A program made the translations under genes and the position numbers. DNA of 64,000 nucleotides from Tubiluchus corallicola. Taxonomy: Eukaryota > Priapulida > Priapulimorpha > Priapulimorphida > Tubiluchidae. The notes beneath the pieces were generated by a model. It was given only the letters and a program-made list of their open reading frames with translations, did not search any database and was not told the DNA's origin. Where the stretch lies: contig JAQGDQ010000597.1 in assembly GCA_030141605.1 (NCBI GenBank), positions 64,001-128,000 on the forward strand, written 5' to 3'. Of the stretch, positions 10,830-23,600 are shown piece by piece; position 1 is the first letter of the stretch, and every line of letters starts with the position of its first letter.

Positions 10830-13800
10830 TCACTGAATGAGTGGAAAATAAATAAGCACTTATTTTTTTAAATTAAAGTGACAATGAATTTTCTCTGCTT
10901 TCACAACAACAGACTTCGTGAGCTCAAAAGTTTCCAGAGAAGGTTCCTCCCATCATCGAAAATGGAATGCTCTTACTGAACTAATTCTAGTAAAAATTCA
11001 TTAATGTGCTGCATGCACAATACAACATGATTCAGTTTATTACTACTAAAGTCTGTCTTGCTGGAAGCCGACATTAAAAATCAATATTCGTGGAGACAGC
11101 CATGCAAAAACATAACTCATAATATTTACTGGGTGCAATAAGATGCAAAACTACATTGTTAAGCATAAACTAGTCTAATGAATGCACAAATAATTTAAAA
11201 ACCAAACTCGACGGCTGAATTGGTTATCAAATACCAAAAGACAAAGCACAACCCTAGCATCCCCAAAATCCATTGTCAAATATAGCTTGGATGCAGACAT
11301 TTTTAGAAATTTTTAACCAATTATCGCCAGAACTTGACAGCACTACCTTACACAATGAAAGAACTGTCTATTTTAATACATGGTTATTTATTTGTCTCGT
11401 TGTAACAGATGAAAGACAAAATTCAACCCCTACGGACAGTACTCACCTATAGAACATGTCAAATTCCTAAAATTACCACAGAAAGAATACCTATGTGCAA
11501 TCTACTTGCTAAGTCCCCAAACGATAAAGATCAGACCCTGCAAAATTTTAAGATAAAATCCTTTGATTTGCAGGAATGCCTGATTTTTTACATGCTGCTA
11601 TAAAAAGTGCACACTCGCTGTTACAAAATGCTAACGATTCCATCTGCTCTTTCCTGTAGGCAAATGATCCAGCAGAAGTTACCTTGAATTCCCCTGTTTG
11701 AGAAGCCATATACTTAAATATAACCTTCTACATGATTAATACGGCTTCTTAAAGAATATTTAAATGGGATTATAGATTATTCATATTGCATATTCATAAC
11801 TGCCAGAATTTTGAAATATAAATCATATCAAAGGCAAGGTAAAGGTAACATAAAGGTAAAGTAAAGTAATAAAAAAGGATCAGGATAAAGATAAAGAGGG
11901 TACTCAATAGAAGGTGCACAGCACAATGCAGTTCTATGCTCATAAGAAGTCATTATAGAAGAAAAGTTAATTTGATTGACCTCCCCAGGTCATTAATTCA
12001 CTATACAGTGGGTTTTGCAGGGGGATTGCCATACTAGAAAAGCAATAATTCATGACCACCAGCCTGCTCAAATTGATTAAGACTTTTTGGCATTGTCACC
12101 TTGATCTCAGACGTACTAAACCAAAAAGCAATGGGTGCCCAGACATATCCTGTGTCAAGTTTGGCCCGTTTTGATCGTATTGCGCAGACAGGTACTCACA
12201 CAAGTGCCCACATACATGTAGCCTCGACTAAACACCTTACTGTCAGTGAGGGTAATAACAACATTATGCAGTTTAACAGCAGTATGAATAAAATGCGCAG
12301 CATATGCAATTTTTCCTAAAGGTGTTTGAAATTCAAAAATTGATTTAGCAGCAACTCAGTCAGATAACCATTAGCATCTCTAAACAGTTCTATTCAATAT
12401 CATGCCAAACCAGCAGGATAACCAGGACAACAAGCAGCGCTAGATACTGTTCCAAGTTAAAAATCGACACAAACCAAACATTCGACCCACCAAAATACAA
12501 TGCATTATGATAATCATAATCAGCTTCATATTACCTAACCGACTAACACTCTGGTAACTAGAGAACCAAATAAAAATGTTGCCTACGAAATTAAAATTCA
12601 AAGCTGCTATATTTCTAAGGGGAATTAAAGAAGCCCTTGCTATTGGCCATGATTTCATTGATCTTCTCTGAAGGTCACTTTGGATGGCTTCACATGTATT
12701 ATTGATGAAACTTATTAAGTCTAGCAGCACTAGATCTATGCAAATCCTCTTACAAAACCTGTCACAGAAAACTGAATAATGACACACAAAAAAACACTTT
12801 GGGCTTGGATTTTCAAAATAGTAAAGCTGATTACAAGGAACTTTTTTGAAGCTAAACTAAGACAATCATAGACATAGCAAATCCGGTTGAATTGTAGAAC
12901 CTGGTTTGATAGTAATACGCTTTGAAAAAAATAATCATGTAAATTCAACTCAAAAAATGTGTAGGGAAGCTAAAGACGTTGTGACCTAGTGAGACCCATC
13001 TTTTCAAACGTATTTTGGTTGTAGATGCTCAATTCGAAGCACCAGACAGAATTGAATGTGTCTTGGAAGGTTTACCCCACATCAATGAGCCTTTTGGCAA
13101 TTCCAGCAATTTATAATGATCATGAAAAGGTCAACGGCTTAAGTGTGCCAGATAATACATTTGTGTACACCTGACAACATCTCCCAGCCCATAATATTGT
13201 AATAGTAACACTTTTAACAGCTGGCTAGAACCAAGTAAGGTCTGCGCAAAACAATAAAACAAACATATGCAGCAGACAGGTTTGGTTTACACACATGTCA
13301 CAACTATGCGTGCTCACAACGAAACTGTGAAAAGGCTTATTGTTTAGACGTTCACATGGTTTGACTTGTCTAGGCCGAGATCAGGGCTTGTTTTTTCCGC
13401 CAACGTGTAACCTAACATTTAATTTTAAAAGAAAGTTGTCTTTGCTTCGCTAACAAATTAGTTTTGGCAAAGATGCAAAATGATAATGTCTATAATGTTA
13501 AGACCTTTGAGTAAATAATAGCGTGTAAACATTTTGGATTATTAAACAAGCATATATATATATATATAAATGTTAATGTTTATGTTGTAGTTTAAGTCTT
13601 GTTAATGTTTAGTAAACTGCTCGAGAAGCCACTTTCAGTTCTGCTGTGGAGCTTAACTAACTTCTGCACAAAAAGCAGTCTCTCCTTTAAAAGGCAATGT
13701 GACCAGGAATGAGTTATAGCAAAGGAAATCTGGAAAGCAAGCTTTACATTGCTGTTGAAGGCTGTATACCAGCTAGCGCCAGGTCACTGCCTTCTTTAGA

Positions 13801-14260
13801 GGAATTACATTAAAGAAAAACAAGAACAAGTGCTAAAGTATAATATACAGAGCAACAATGCAACAATACACTTCCTAGAGAAAGAGTTCATCGGGTCTGT
13901 TTAAAACGCATCTCTAGACACATATTTATCTTTGCCTCTTCTTCAATAAGCAGGACGTTTGCATCGGCATCACAGGTATTATCATAACCCATTTACCTTT
14001 CTTCGAATCTGCATGCAAAGTTCTCAGAAGTTTTCTTATGGACCTGTCCAGGTACGGAATATAACAGCCCTATTACTAGTGTGACCAACAAACCAGGCTT
14101 GATTACACAGATTCTATGGGTGCAGCACTCAGGCAAAAATAGAGCAGTGAATGCAGAATACTGTGCTAAAATATTATAAATGGAGGGAAATCTAAAGTCT
14201 AAACAGACGACAATGTCATATCTTTTTAATCGATTTGGCATTCATTATTGAAAATATTCA
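10830..14260. other. Intergenic or intronic, no firm gene
   Basis: Mostly AT-rich. Two minus-strand frames look slightly protein-like: about 12605-12740 (containing 'EAIQSDLQRRSMKSW') and about 13998-14130 (containing 'KPGLLVTLVIGLLYSVPGQ', one possible helix, then an AAG/GTAAAT donor-like end). Either could be an exon of the gene starting at 16244, but phases and splice sites are not conclusive. A purine-rich 'aaggtaaag' run lies at 11830-11900. Confidence 0.3.
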
Positions 14261-14387
14261 TACAACAAAAATCATAGATGGATTCATGGATGTTTTTAAT
14301 GAATAATTCTAATTTTCTTCTTTAAAGAAAGAATAAAATAGAATTCTTCGTTAAAAACATCCATGAATCTGTCTATGATTTGTTGTA
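14261..14387. repeat. MITE-like hairpin, about 60-bp arms
   Basis: The left arm begins 'tacaacaaaaatcatagat' and the right arm ends 'tctatgatttgttgta'. The inner matches 'catggatgtttttaa' and 'ttaaaaacatccatg' extend the pairing to within a few bases of the centre (about 14322). It is a nearly full-length foldback about 127 bp long. Flanks are 'ttca' on the left and 'ttgg' on the right, with no obvious target duplication. Confidence 0.7.
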
Positions 14388-16130
14388 TTGGGAACTAAAC
14401 TTTATTTGCTAGTTAATGGGCTTTGCAGACTTTTACAGTTTCTTATGCTGTATCTGAAAATATTACAAAAAAGACAAATTCAAAAAAAACAAAACTTATA
14501 ACTATAACTTACAGGGATAGCTAATTTTAAGGAATATCTAAAAAATGCAAAACTAAGTTACGTCGTGAAGCAACACACAACTTTACTTATTTGAGAAGTC
14601 TGTGCTTGGTCAGAAGAAAATTAATAAAAAACAGTAATAAACACTTAAGCAACTTAATAAGAAGTACTGTACCTAATAATATGCACAATAATGTAACATT
14701 TATCACCGACCAGTGTATCTTATATTAAATTTTAAAATTTGACTTACATGTCCACCCTGACAAAGCTAGGAACCTAAATGCATTAAGCTCAGCAAACAAA
14801 AAAGCATGTTAAATTAAATCAAGTCAGACAGTTTTCACACAGCCCTTGGCATTACTAACAATAGTGGTAGTGGTAGTATACTTGCTACATTAGTTCAAAG
14901 AATTATAGAAATTCATTATACAGCAAACACTAAGCACAAAAACCTCAGTGGTGAACAGTCATACAATAACAATATTAACTAGATTATCTGTAAACAAAAT
15001 ACTCTGACAAATAACTTGGCGGAAGTGTAATAGAAGCTTCTGGATCAAATTTACGGGGATGGTCACTCTAATATTCAACGTACCTTGCAAATCTCACATT
15101 AGACGGCAGGGTATTTCAAACCTAAACACTGAACATGAAATATGCAAGCATCTGCAAAACCTTACAGTTAAATGCCTTTTCCACCACATGCCTGCATTGG
15201 AAAGGGCCAATATGGGGAAGAAAGTGCATAAGGAGTGATGTATATATACTGTAAATGGTGATCTGATCACTAGATCATCACTGGATCCAGCTATTTAAAA
15301 GCTGATATATTAAAGTTTGGCCTAGATCAAATTGTGTGCAGTTTTTTTTACCATTTCTCATAACTGCTAGCTTACACTAGTGATAAGCAATTTCAGGAAA
15401 GAATTTTATAATTGCCTGATTCATGCTCAAATCATCATTTACTGTGTATGTACTTGCCTATACTGTCTGCTGAAACTCTGAAATTAAAATACCGAGAATT
15501 TTGAGGCAATCAAGAATAGTGAAAGACACTGTGCAATTAATTTTACTAAAAGTGCTGGATGTTTATCCAAGAAATCAAATTCCAAAGAAAAAATGAGTCA
15601 GACAATTCTGACGCACTCAATCTAATTGCTAAATAACCCCAACACCACACAATTCTGACAGACTCAACTGAACTCTCAAATAAGTCCAACATTTTAAGAA
15701 TACCAAGTTTGCCACAAAACCCTAATGTCCAAAATACCACAAATGACATGTTTGTCTTAAGAAGAGAAATTCAGTGAACTATAGTGATTATTTTAGACTA
15801 CATTAATGCGGAAAGACTTATTAAGTACTAAGTAAGTAAAGTAGTATTAGTAAGCCATCATAATTCCTTCGTCCAAGTTAATTATGTACATAAATCTTTC
15901 AGATAACTACCGTCAGAATTCAGACAAACTTTTCCTATACAACTAAAATGCAACAGCACAAAAACGCTTTACTCATTTCTCCTTTTGTTTTATCCAGGCC
16001 TCGTTGTGTTGCGGTACATGCAAACCGCAGCGCAGTGGCCAAGAAAACAAAACATCACCAAACAATGACAAATTTCTGCAAGACAAAAAATGCACCAATA
16101 CTAAAAGCTTGCGAAAATTAAAATATGTAC
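14388..16130. other. No gene recognised (possible first intron of the 16244 gene)
   Basis: AT-rich sequence with no convincing frame. A weak tandem pair, each containing 'caattctgac' and 'actcaa', lies at about 15603-15690. A 26-bp interval at about 15167-15192 (minus) sits between a strong acceptor and a GTAAGG donor but is too short to call. Confidence 0.35.
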
Positions 16131-16244
16131 CTCGTCTTGAAGTGTAGCACCTTCGAATTCACCTACATCTTCCAACGAAGAGCCATAGGAGGTTGATAAA
16201 TTAGGAACAGATCCGTTTAACGACGGAGACCTTACGGCCGCCAT
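16131..16244 (-). CDS. First coding exon of an unidentified gene
   Basis: On the minus strand an ATG at 16244, in good context ('gccgccATG' on the complementary reading), opens 38 codons beginning 'MAAVRSPSLNGSVPNLSTSY' and ending 'GATLQDE'. A GTACAT donor follows in phase 0. The Ser-rich, acidic start looks like a cytoplasmic N-terminus. The exon sits 1.36 kb downstream of the POLR1G-like stop, on the same strand. The rest of the gene must lie at lower coordinates; candidate exons are at 5776-5901 and perhaps 2976-3168. If the membrane exon belongs to it, the product is a multipass membrane protein. I do not recognise the family, and this exon alone is the better-supported part. Confidence 0.5.
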
Positions 16245-17604
16245 GACTGTCTAACAAAAAACATCACGGGTCACATGACCAACTTTACGACCAAATCGTT
16301 TTCGCCATCTACCGAGTAAACAGCAAAACAAAATTGGCTTTTGCCAGTTTTCGTAAAATTCTGACGAGTCAAAAATGACTATTGAGAATATTGATATTTT
16401 TACATAAGTTGGATATGTGACACAATGGGGAGAATATTATAAGAACTACTTAAGTGTTATTACTGCGTACATCATTATACATAATGCACTGCTAAGTTTG
16501 TTTTTTTTTCAAATCCATTCTGTGGAACTCCAGTTACTATTTAAATAAACTAATTGGTAAATCTTTTGTCACAACTTCATTAATTACTGTAACTACTTAA
16601 AAATATAAACTAAGCTACAAAAAATTAATTGCTTCTGATGATTTGATCTTATTATAAGCTGTTGTTAACATTATTATTGTTATTGGGCTCAACCGACTAC
16701 TATAAATTATTCTTTTATTAAATTTTATACAAAATCTCCTAACATAATTTGACACACGACTAGCACATTTTACAGTCAAGCTTGGATGAATTCAATAAAA
16801 GCATTGTAAAGGTCTCACAAATTTATCATCAGTATTGATCTGTATTAACAAAATTGCACAAAGTAAAAATGTATTAATTAGCTTGCTGTATTCTTTACAT
16901 TGCAAAAGATTAGCAGCATTTTCGTCCAAATTTGCTCACATAATCACAGAGCACAAAGTTTAGTAAAAAATCACTAATAGTGGTTTCTTCTGTGATTATC
17001 TTTCTTCTGTAACACTAGCTTTGCTGTTTCACTCATAAACCTCCTAGCAGTAGCAAACAAGGCAAGGATTTTCAGGCTTTGTAAGAGTTCTACTAATCTA
17101 GAGCATTTTGTATAAAATATTGCATGCCTGACTATCTTCGAATGAGGTGCATAAGTAAAACAAATTTTGTGCGAGGAGATATATTAGTTATTTTAAGTTT
17201 GTGTAATGTACTATAATTGAAATTAAAGTGGACAAACTAATATGACATAGTAATAATGACATTAATATGTAATAGTCATAGTAATAACATGACATTTGAT
17301 AAGCCTAAACTGGTAATTAAAAAAAAAGTTGTGTGCAATTTTTGCCATCTTCCCTTTTAGCTATCAACAAAGTAAGTATAAAGCAACTGTCATAACTTTC
17401 TTCATATTTTTCATGGTACAGATACCATCAACAGAAGTTTGGTTCCTTCAATAATTTTGATCTCCTTACTGTTCTTCCTTCCTAAGAGATAAAAATGCTC
17501 TGCTGACTACCAGCACGAGAAAGATAAGAAACTTTATGCCGCACTTTCTGCATTTTTTCAATATTATTAAATGTATATTCACGCTGCAAAGTTTCCCAAA
17601 ACAA
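16245..17604. other. Intergenic between two minus-strand genes
   Basis: The 1.36-kb spacer is strongly AT-rich. A short inverted repeat, 'ataatcacag' and 'ctgtgattat', lies at 16940-16999; its right half also occurs at about 21600. No open frame is convincing. The promoter of the 16244 gene and the 3' end of the POLR1G-like gene must lie here. Confidence 0.4.
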
Positions 17605-20600
17605 TCACAAGTCAGCTTCCTCCTTATTGGACTTTTTTTTCTTTTTCTTCTTGTGTTTACTAAAACTGTCAACATTATGTATAGCACCAACTCTGTCAAA
17701 ATCAATATCTACATGCTCGGAAGAATGTTTCTTCTTCTTGAATTCATTTTCAATGGCAGCATTGTGGTCAATGCTGATTCGCTCAACATTGTCCTTCTTT
17801 TTCTTCTTCTTTTTGTGTTTACTTTCATTGTTGACAGCGAGAGAGGCACTAGTTTGGTCGATATTTCCATCTACAAGCTCAAAAGAATGCTTCCTCTTTC
17901 TGTGTGTACTTTCACTATGGGTATTACATAAGGCACTAATTCTGTCCGAAGGTTCATTGACATCCTTAGACAGATGTTTCTTTTTCTTGTGCTTATGCTT
18001 ACTTTGACTATATGTGCTTTGTAAGACAACAGTTCCGTCATAATTTTCATTTTCATGCTCAAAACGTTTCTTCTTTTTCTTCATCTTCTTTTCTTCATCC
18101 GTCAAATGTTTGGCAGCAACACAACTGTCGTCAAGTGCAGCATCCGTTGACAACAAACTTAACGACGACTCACAGTCAGTTGATTTCTTGTTTCTTCCAT
18201 CATCTTCTACAAGCGTCACTGCAAAGAAAATATTCTTCTAAATAGGGAAAAGTGTTTTCCACATACAACAAATTTACCAAAGTACAAAATGTACAAAATG
18301 AATGAACTTTTCATCAATACTTTGAAATATTACTTTACATCAAGTTGTTAGCAAGTAGTGCTGAAGCAAAATCTCTGAAGACGAATCGAAGTCGTCTTCT
18401 TTTGAATCTTCTCTTTGAATCTTTTTTAAGATTGAAGCCATGAGGCCAAGTCAAGTCTTAGTCATTCAGACACGAGTCTGAATTGAGGTTCAAGTCTTTC
18501 GTGTTTTTCATGCTGGATTATAGAGGAACACAGTAAACAATTTTGAAATTTTGAATTTAATTCAAATCTGAATCATTCACATGCAAGTGAGAGTCGAGAA
18601 GCAACTTTTGTTTTTTGTTTTGCTGGAGTTACAGTCGAGTCGGAGTCAAAAAGTTAGACTCGACTCAGAATTCCGATTCCAGAACTCCAACACAGACGGG
18701 AAGTAAAAAAATTGGCACAAGGAGTGACACATGGTAGCTGCTCTATAGCAGTTATAGTACAAACAATAATTTTTCAAATCCCCATTGTAATTATGAAATC
18801 AATCCATGTGGGCAGATTAAACATTAGCTGTATCATGTGATACAATTATAATTTTGAAAATAAAAAGACTAATTGTGAACCATGGGATACTACCATCAAA
18901 CAGTTCCGAGTCACTAGTAATACTAAAAAATAGATTGACAAAACTAATTTGTTATTTCTGGGGTTTGTTATTACCTCGTCAACATTTTATTTGTTTCTTT
19001 CACTATAATTTTGTAAAGCACCTACAGTTTTGACAAATCACATTTTACCTACGACTAAAATAAAGATTTATCTTCACTTGCCTATCGGCCATCGCTGCTT
19101 CAAGTCGTCAGGTAACGTAAACAACTTTTGAGGCGGTATTTCGGGTAGTAACACCTCTGGCTCAGTAACTGCCTGTTGTATCGCAATCTCACCACAAAAT
19201 GCAGGTGCTGAAACAAAAAGTATTAATTTGTGATAAAGCAAAGTGCCAAAAACAGATTAGTGCAAATAAATAACAGCAACCATTTATTGTTATCAGCATT
19301 GACTGTAATAAAAAAGCAAATAAATTACAAGCTTTGATGTCCCCAAACTAAGGGCAAGAATTTCAAAACTATTTAACATGATTATACAAATAAATGTTTG
19401 ATTTAATGAAGCAAAACAAAATTCAAGCATGTAATATTAAAGCGAAATTTCGTCCTGTTAAAATAATAACCAAAAATACAGACCACAATACGGCATTACA
19501 ATTTCGCCTTAATGTATTTCGTATGCAGAAAAGTGACTTTTCATTAATGACACAACCAATAGAAAACGTCATTCTTTAGAGGCAATTGTCAGGTTTAGAA
19601 AACACAGAGTACATCACGAAATTACATTTAACAAATAGCAAACTCGAATGAATTAGCATACCCACCAACAACAAACTGCTTTAACTCTTTACTGGGGAGC
19701 ATCCAGTTCCATCCCTGATACTAAAGCAATAAATTGAAAGTATGTACATGTTGTGTATTAATGTGCCATATACATCTAAAGATTTGATACTCCTTAGTTA
19801 CCAATCAGTACAACCAATCAATACAATAGATAAGTTGCTATTAGAAACTGATAGAAATGTGCCAGCAAAAACAGAAACAGCACAAAAAAATCAGTAAAAT
19901 CAATCAAGACTCTGAGACACTAGTTGACAGGTCACATAGAGTGCATAACAAATGAAGTTAAGCAACATGGCACCTGATCAAAAAATGGATGTGCCTCATC
20001 TTAATAGTGGTGGGACTGGATTAATAGACTTAAACAATTATAATCGACCTGAGTTTTTGTTTCCAGTAACCAATAGAGCGCACAATAAACATAGACGTCA
20101 TTGTAATGAAATCAAGCAATATGGTACTACCATTGCACAGTAACTTATTGCCCTGATGATGCTGCTTATATGTGAAGGTTTCTCATAAGCACAAGTACAT
20201 AGTTTTTGCAAACAAAAATAAGTATGTATAAGCATGCAAATGACGACAACAGTTTTTTTTACTGTTTTGTAAACTCCAAAATAATAAAATGAACTCGTTG
20301 AAAACTTATTCTTCACTTTACACATGTTACTTTCTCTACCAACATTGTAATTAAAACAGCACTGGTTAAGATAACAAACCTGTTACATGTAAATTGATCA
20401 TAAAAATTTCAAAATTACTACTTTTGTCTGCTTGAAAACCGATAATTATCAATTATCAAATCGATTTCATACCTGATTAATCTACTATGAAAATGAAACA
20501 AACTTCCTACCAATATATTTAGGGTATTATCCTTGATAACTGTCAAAGTTCTTGCTACAATCATTCAACATTTAGCCACATCACTTCTGATGCGTGCTGG

Positions 20601-23600
20601 ATTCGGACTTGTGGTGCACAAAATTGTATGTAAAGCGTAAAAAATAAACAAAGAAATTGCTTGTTTCTAATATTGTTAAATACAAATCTGCAGGTTAATT
20701 ATTTACACAGGTTTCAGAAAAATGGGTAATTTCTAATATAGCTGCATTAAATGACATCAACTAACATAACTGCAAAAGCAATCAGAACCGCAATCAAAAC
20801 AAGATTCACTAACAGGAAAAACAGCGTCAAAAACAAAATTGTTAGTAAATTCGTGACACTAACACAAAACTGTTAGCTAATTTGCAAGAGAATTCCTTTC
20901 ACATAAAAAAGACAAAAATTTAGATATATGGAAAAAGCAGTAAACAAGAAGATCAACATCAACCACTAAAATTATCTTAGAAGGCGTTTAACTAAAGGTT
21001 CTAGAAATTAATTGATTCTTCGATTATTTGAGGAAGATTTTAGCTTGTTTAAAAGAAGAGCAACAGAATACTGTTTTACAACAACAACAACAGCAACAAC
21101 AATCTCCCAATTCTAGTCTTTATATTCCATACCTGGTCATTAGGTCCTTGGCTTGTTGTGATTTTATACAACTGCTCCTGCAAAAGTGAAACAAAAGTGA
21201 TCAAATTATTCAATGGAATAGTGATTTCAGGTTTATCTTTCAAATATCAAGTGAGGCACGATTTCTTTCCATACCCTGTTGTTAAATAACTCTGCATTAA
21301 ACTTCTGTTTTCAACACTTGCTCTTGGAGGTTTCATTGACCACTGTGATTCTGACTGGGAAGGATGTATTTACATGCGAACATGGCTAAGATAACTCTGT
21401 CAATTCAGGGGCTCATCTGAGGAAGTCAGCATTAATAATGAGCTAGGTTTCATCTTGCCACACACATCAACATTGTATACCCTGCTAGCAGCAAGCCGAA
21501 GTGCCGACAAAAAATGAAAGGTGACTTTCAGATGATGCCTCAGACTTATAATCTAAAAATATCTTTTCACAGATAATCATAGACAATTGGTAAAATATTT
21601 TCTGTGATTATGCATTAGCTTAGGAATTTAATTAACGGCCAAAAGTGTCGATGACGTCACGATTGCATACCCAAAAGCAGGAATCTTCTATATTTATGCA
21701 TCAAAACAAAACCACGAAGAAATCAACATCAACAATTAAGATTATCTTGGAAGGATTTTACTAAAAACCTCTTTATTTCAGGAATTAAGGATGATTTTTA
21801 GCATATTTAAAACAAGGAAAACATAATAGAACATTTTATAAAAAACATAAAATTAAATAATGTGCTGCTGTGTGACATCGACAATGAAATACTAAAACTC
21901 GAGAAATTCTAAGTTTACAATTTCAAACTGCAGGTCCATGTATTGATTTTTGAATTTTTGCATCATATTTTTATTTAGGTGGATTGTTGCGTGAACATGA
22001 CCTTCACTGTGTCAAAATGTTGCAGATCTTGTATGTGAATAAAAGCTATGTCTTTGCATAAGTGGGTGCTGGCTATTATTTCTGTTTTAAGAATTCATTT
22101 TGCCCATCATTAACTAATGATCAATGAATAACAAATGCTGACATTTTGCTGCATTGTGTTTTCCACTGCTAAAAAATTTAGTGATTGGCCACAAACTAGT
22201 GCACTTTTAATACTTGCAAATCTCATAATTATGATAAAAAATGTGCAAAAAGTTTTATTTAGCAACTCTCTTTGTCAATGACAAACTGATTTGAACTACT
22301 ACAGATTTGAGATGAAATGAAAAAACTCACAGATTTTGCAGGTCTCGCCTCCGTTTTGTTACTGCACTTCACCGTAACTGCCTCTCCTCCAATAAGTGGC
22401 ACTTCTGCCTCGTTCAGGAGGGAAACTAAATCTACCTAAAATAGAATGTATGCAAGTAATTAGCTAATCCTTTAGGGTTAAAAGAGCCCAGATATAAGCA
22501 AGAGACACATGGCCACCATGCTTTTGCACTTAGTGCTCCACGGCTGTGGAATCGCTAACCATTAACTATGCGTTAACTACCAACATCTAAAAAACTTTTA
22601 AAAAACACTTAAAAGCACAACTTTTTAGGCAGTATTGTGAATTATAGTTTTATTTGTACATTATTCAATTTTACGAAGACTTTTAAAATCTTATAAGGTT
22701 AGAACTATTTATAATTTGTATAATTTTGTGAAGTTTAAATTTTATAATGACTGTACATAATAGTAAATTGTAAAGCACAATGAAATCTCTGATGTGATGC
22801 ATCCTACAAGTAATAAATTATTATTATTGCTATTATTATTATTATTATCAGCTATTTACAGCAATTAAGATTAAGGCTTACATAAGTTAAAGACTTTTAG
22901 ATAAGTATGTTAACTTTGGCAAACATGTCTGACGAAGAATAAAAACACTAAATGTCATGCTTCTACAAAAAGTCACAAAAAGAAAGCGGTTCACTTGCTC
23001 TAAAAGAACCATTTGGCATTCAAAATAAATGGACATAATATTTTGTGTTTAACAGAGAACAAATGACTATCTCCTTTTTCAAAACCTAGTTATAAATTTG
23101 AACACATTAGAAGGAATTTGCTGAACAACAGAGCCAGAAAACGCGATGGAGTTCTAAAAAGCATAGGAAAATTTAAGCAGGAAAATAGCACCAACATTTT
23201 CTAATTGTTAGTAGTAGTAAATTTACTTAGCTATTTAAACTTAATACTATAGCTAAGATGTTGGTACATATTACTTATTACGATGAAAGACCATCACCCA
23301 GTCACATCTAATCGTTGTTTGAGGCGGGCCAAATAGTCGAGTTGTCTGTCATGCTTCATGAAACAGGTTGAGGTCTTTGTAATGAGCCAAACTCATGCCT
23401 TAATAACGAGCCTGACTGAAATCCTGATAAGGAACCAGGCTCGGGTCTTGATACGAAGCCAGAATCAGGTCTTGATAATGAGCCAGTCATAGGCCCTGAT
23501 AATGAGCCGGGCAAAGGCCCTGATAATGAGCCAGGTTCAGGTCTTGATAAGGAGCCAGGCTCAGAACATCAATGTTGAGTAGCTCCTGCCATTTTATGTT

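Noticed and set aside
17536-18007. Plus-strand frames rich in Phe and Leu
   Set aside because: Antisense shadow of the lysine-rich tail of the POLR1G-like gene.
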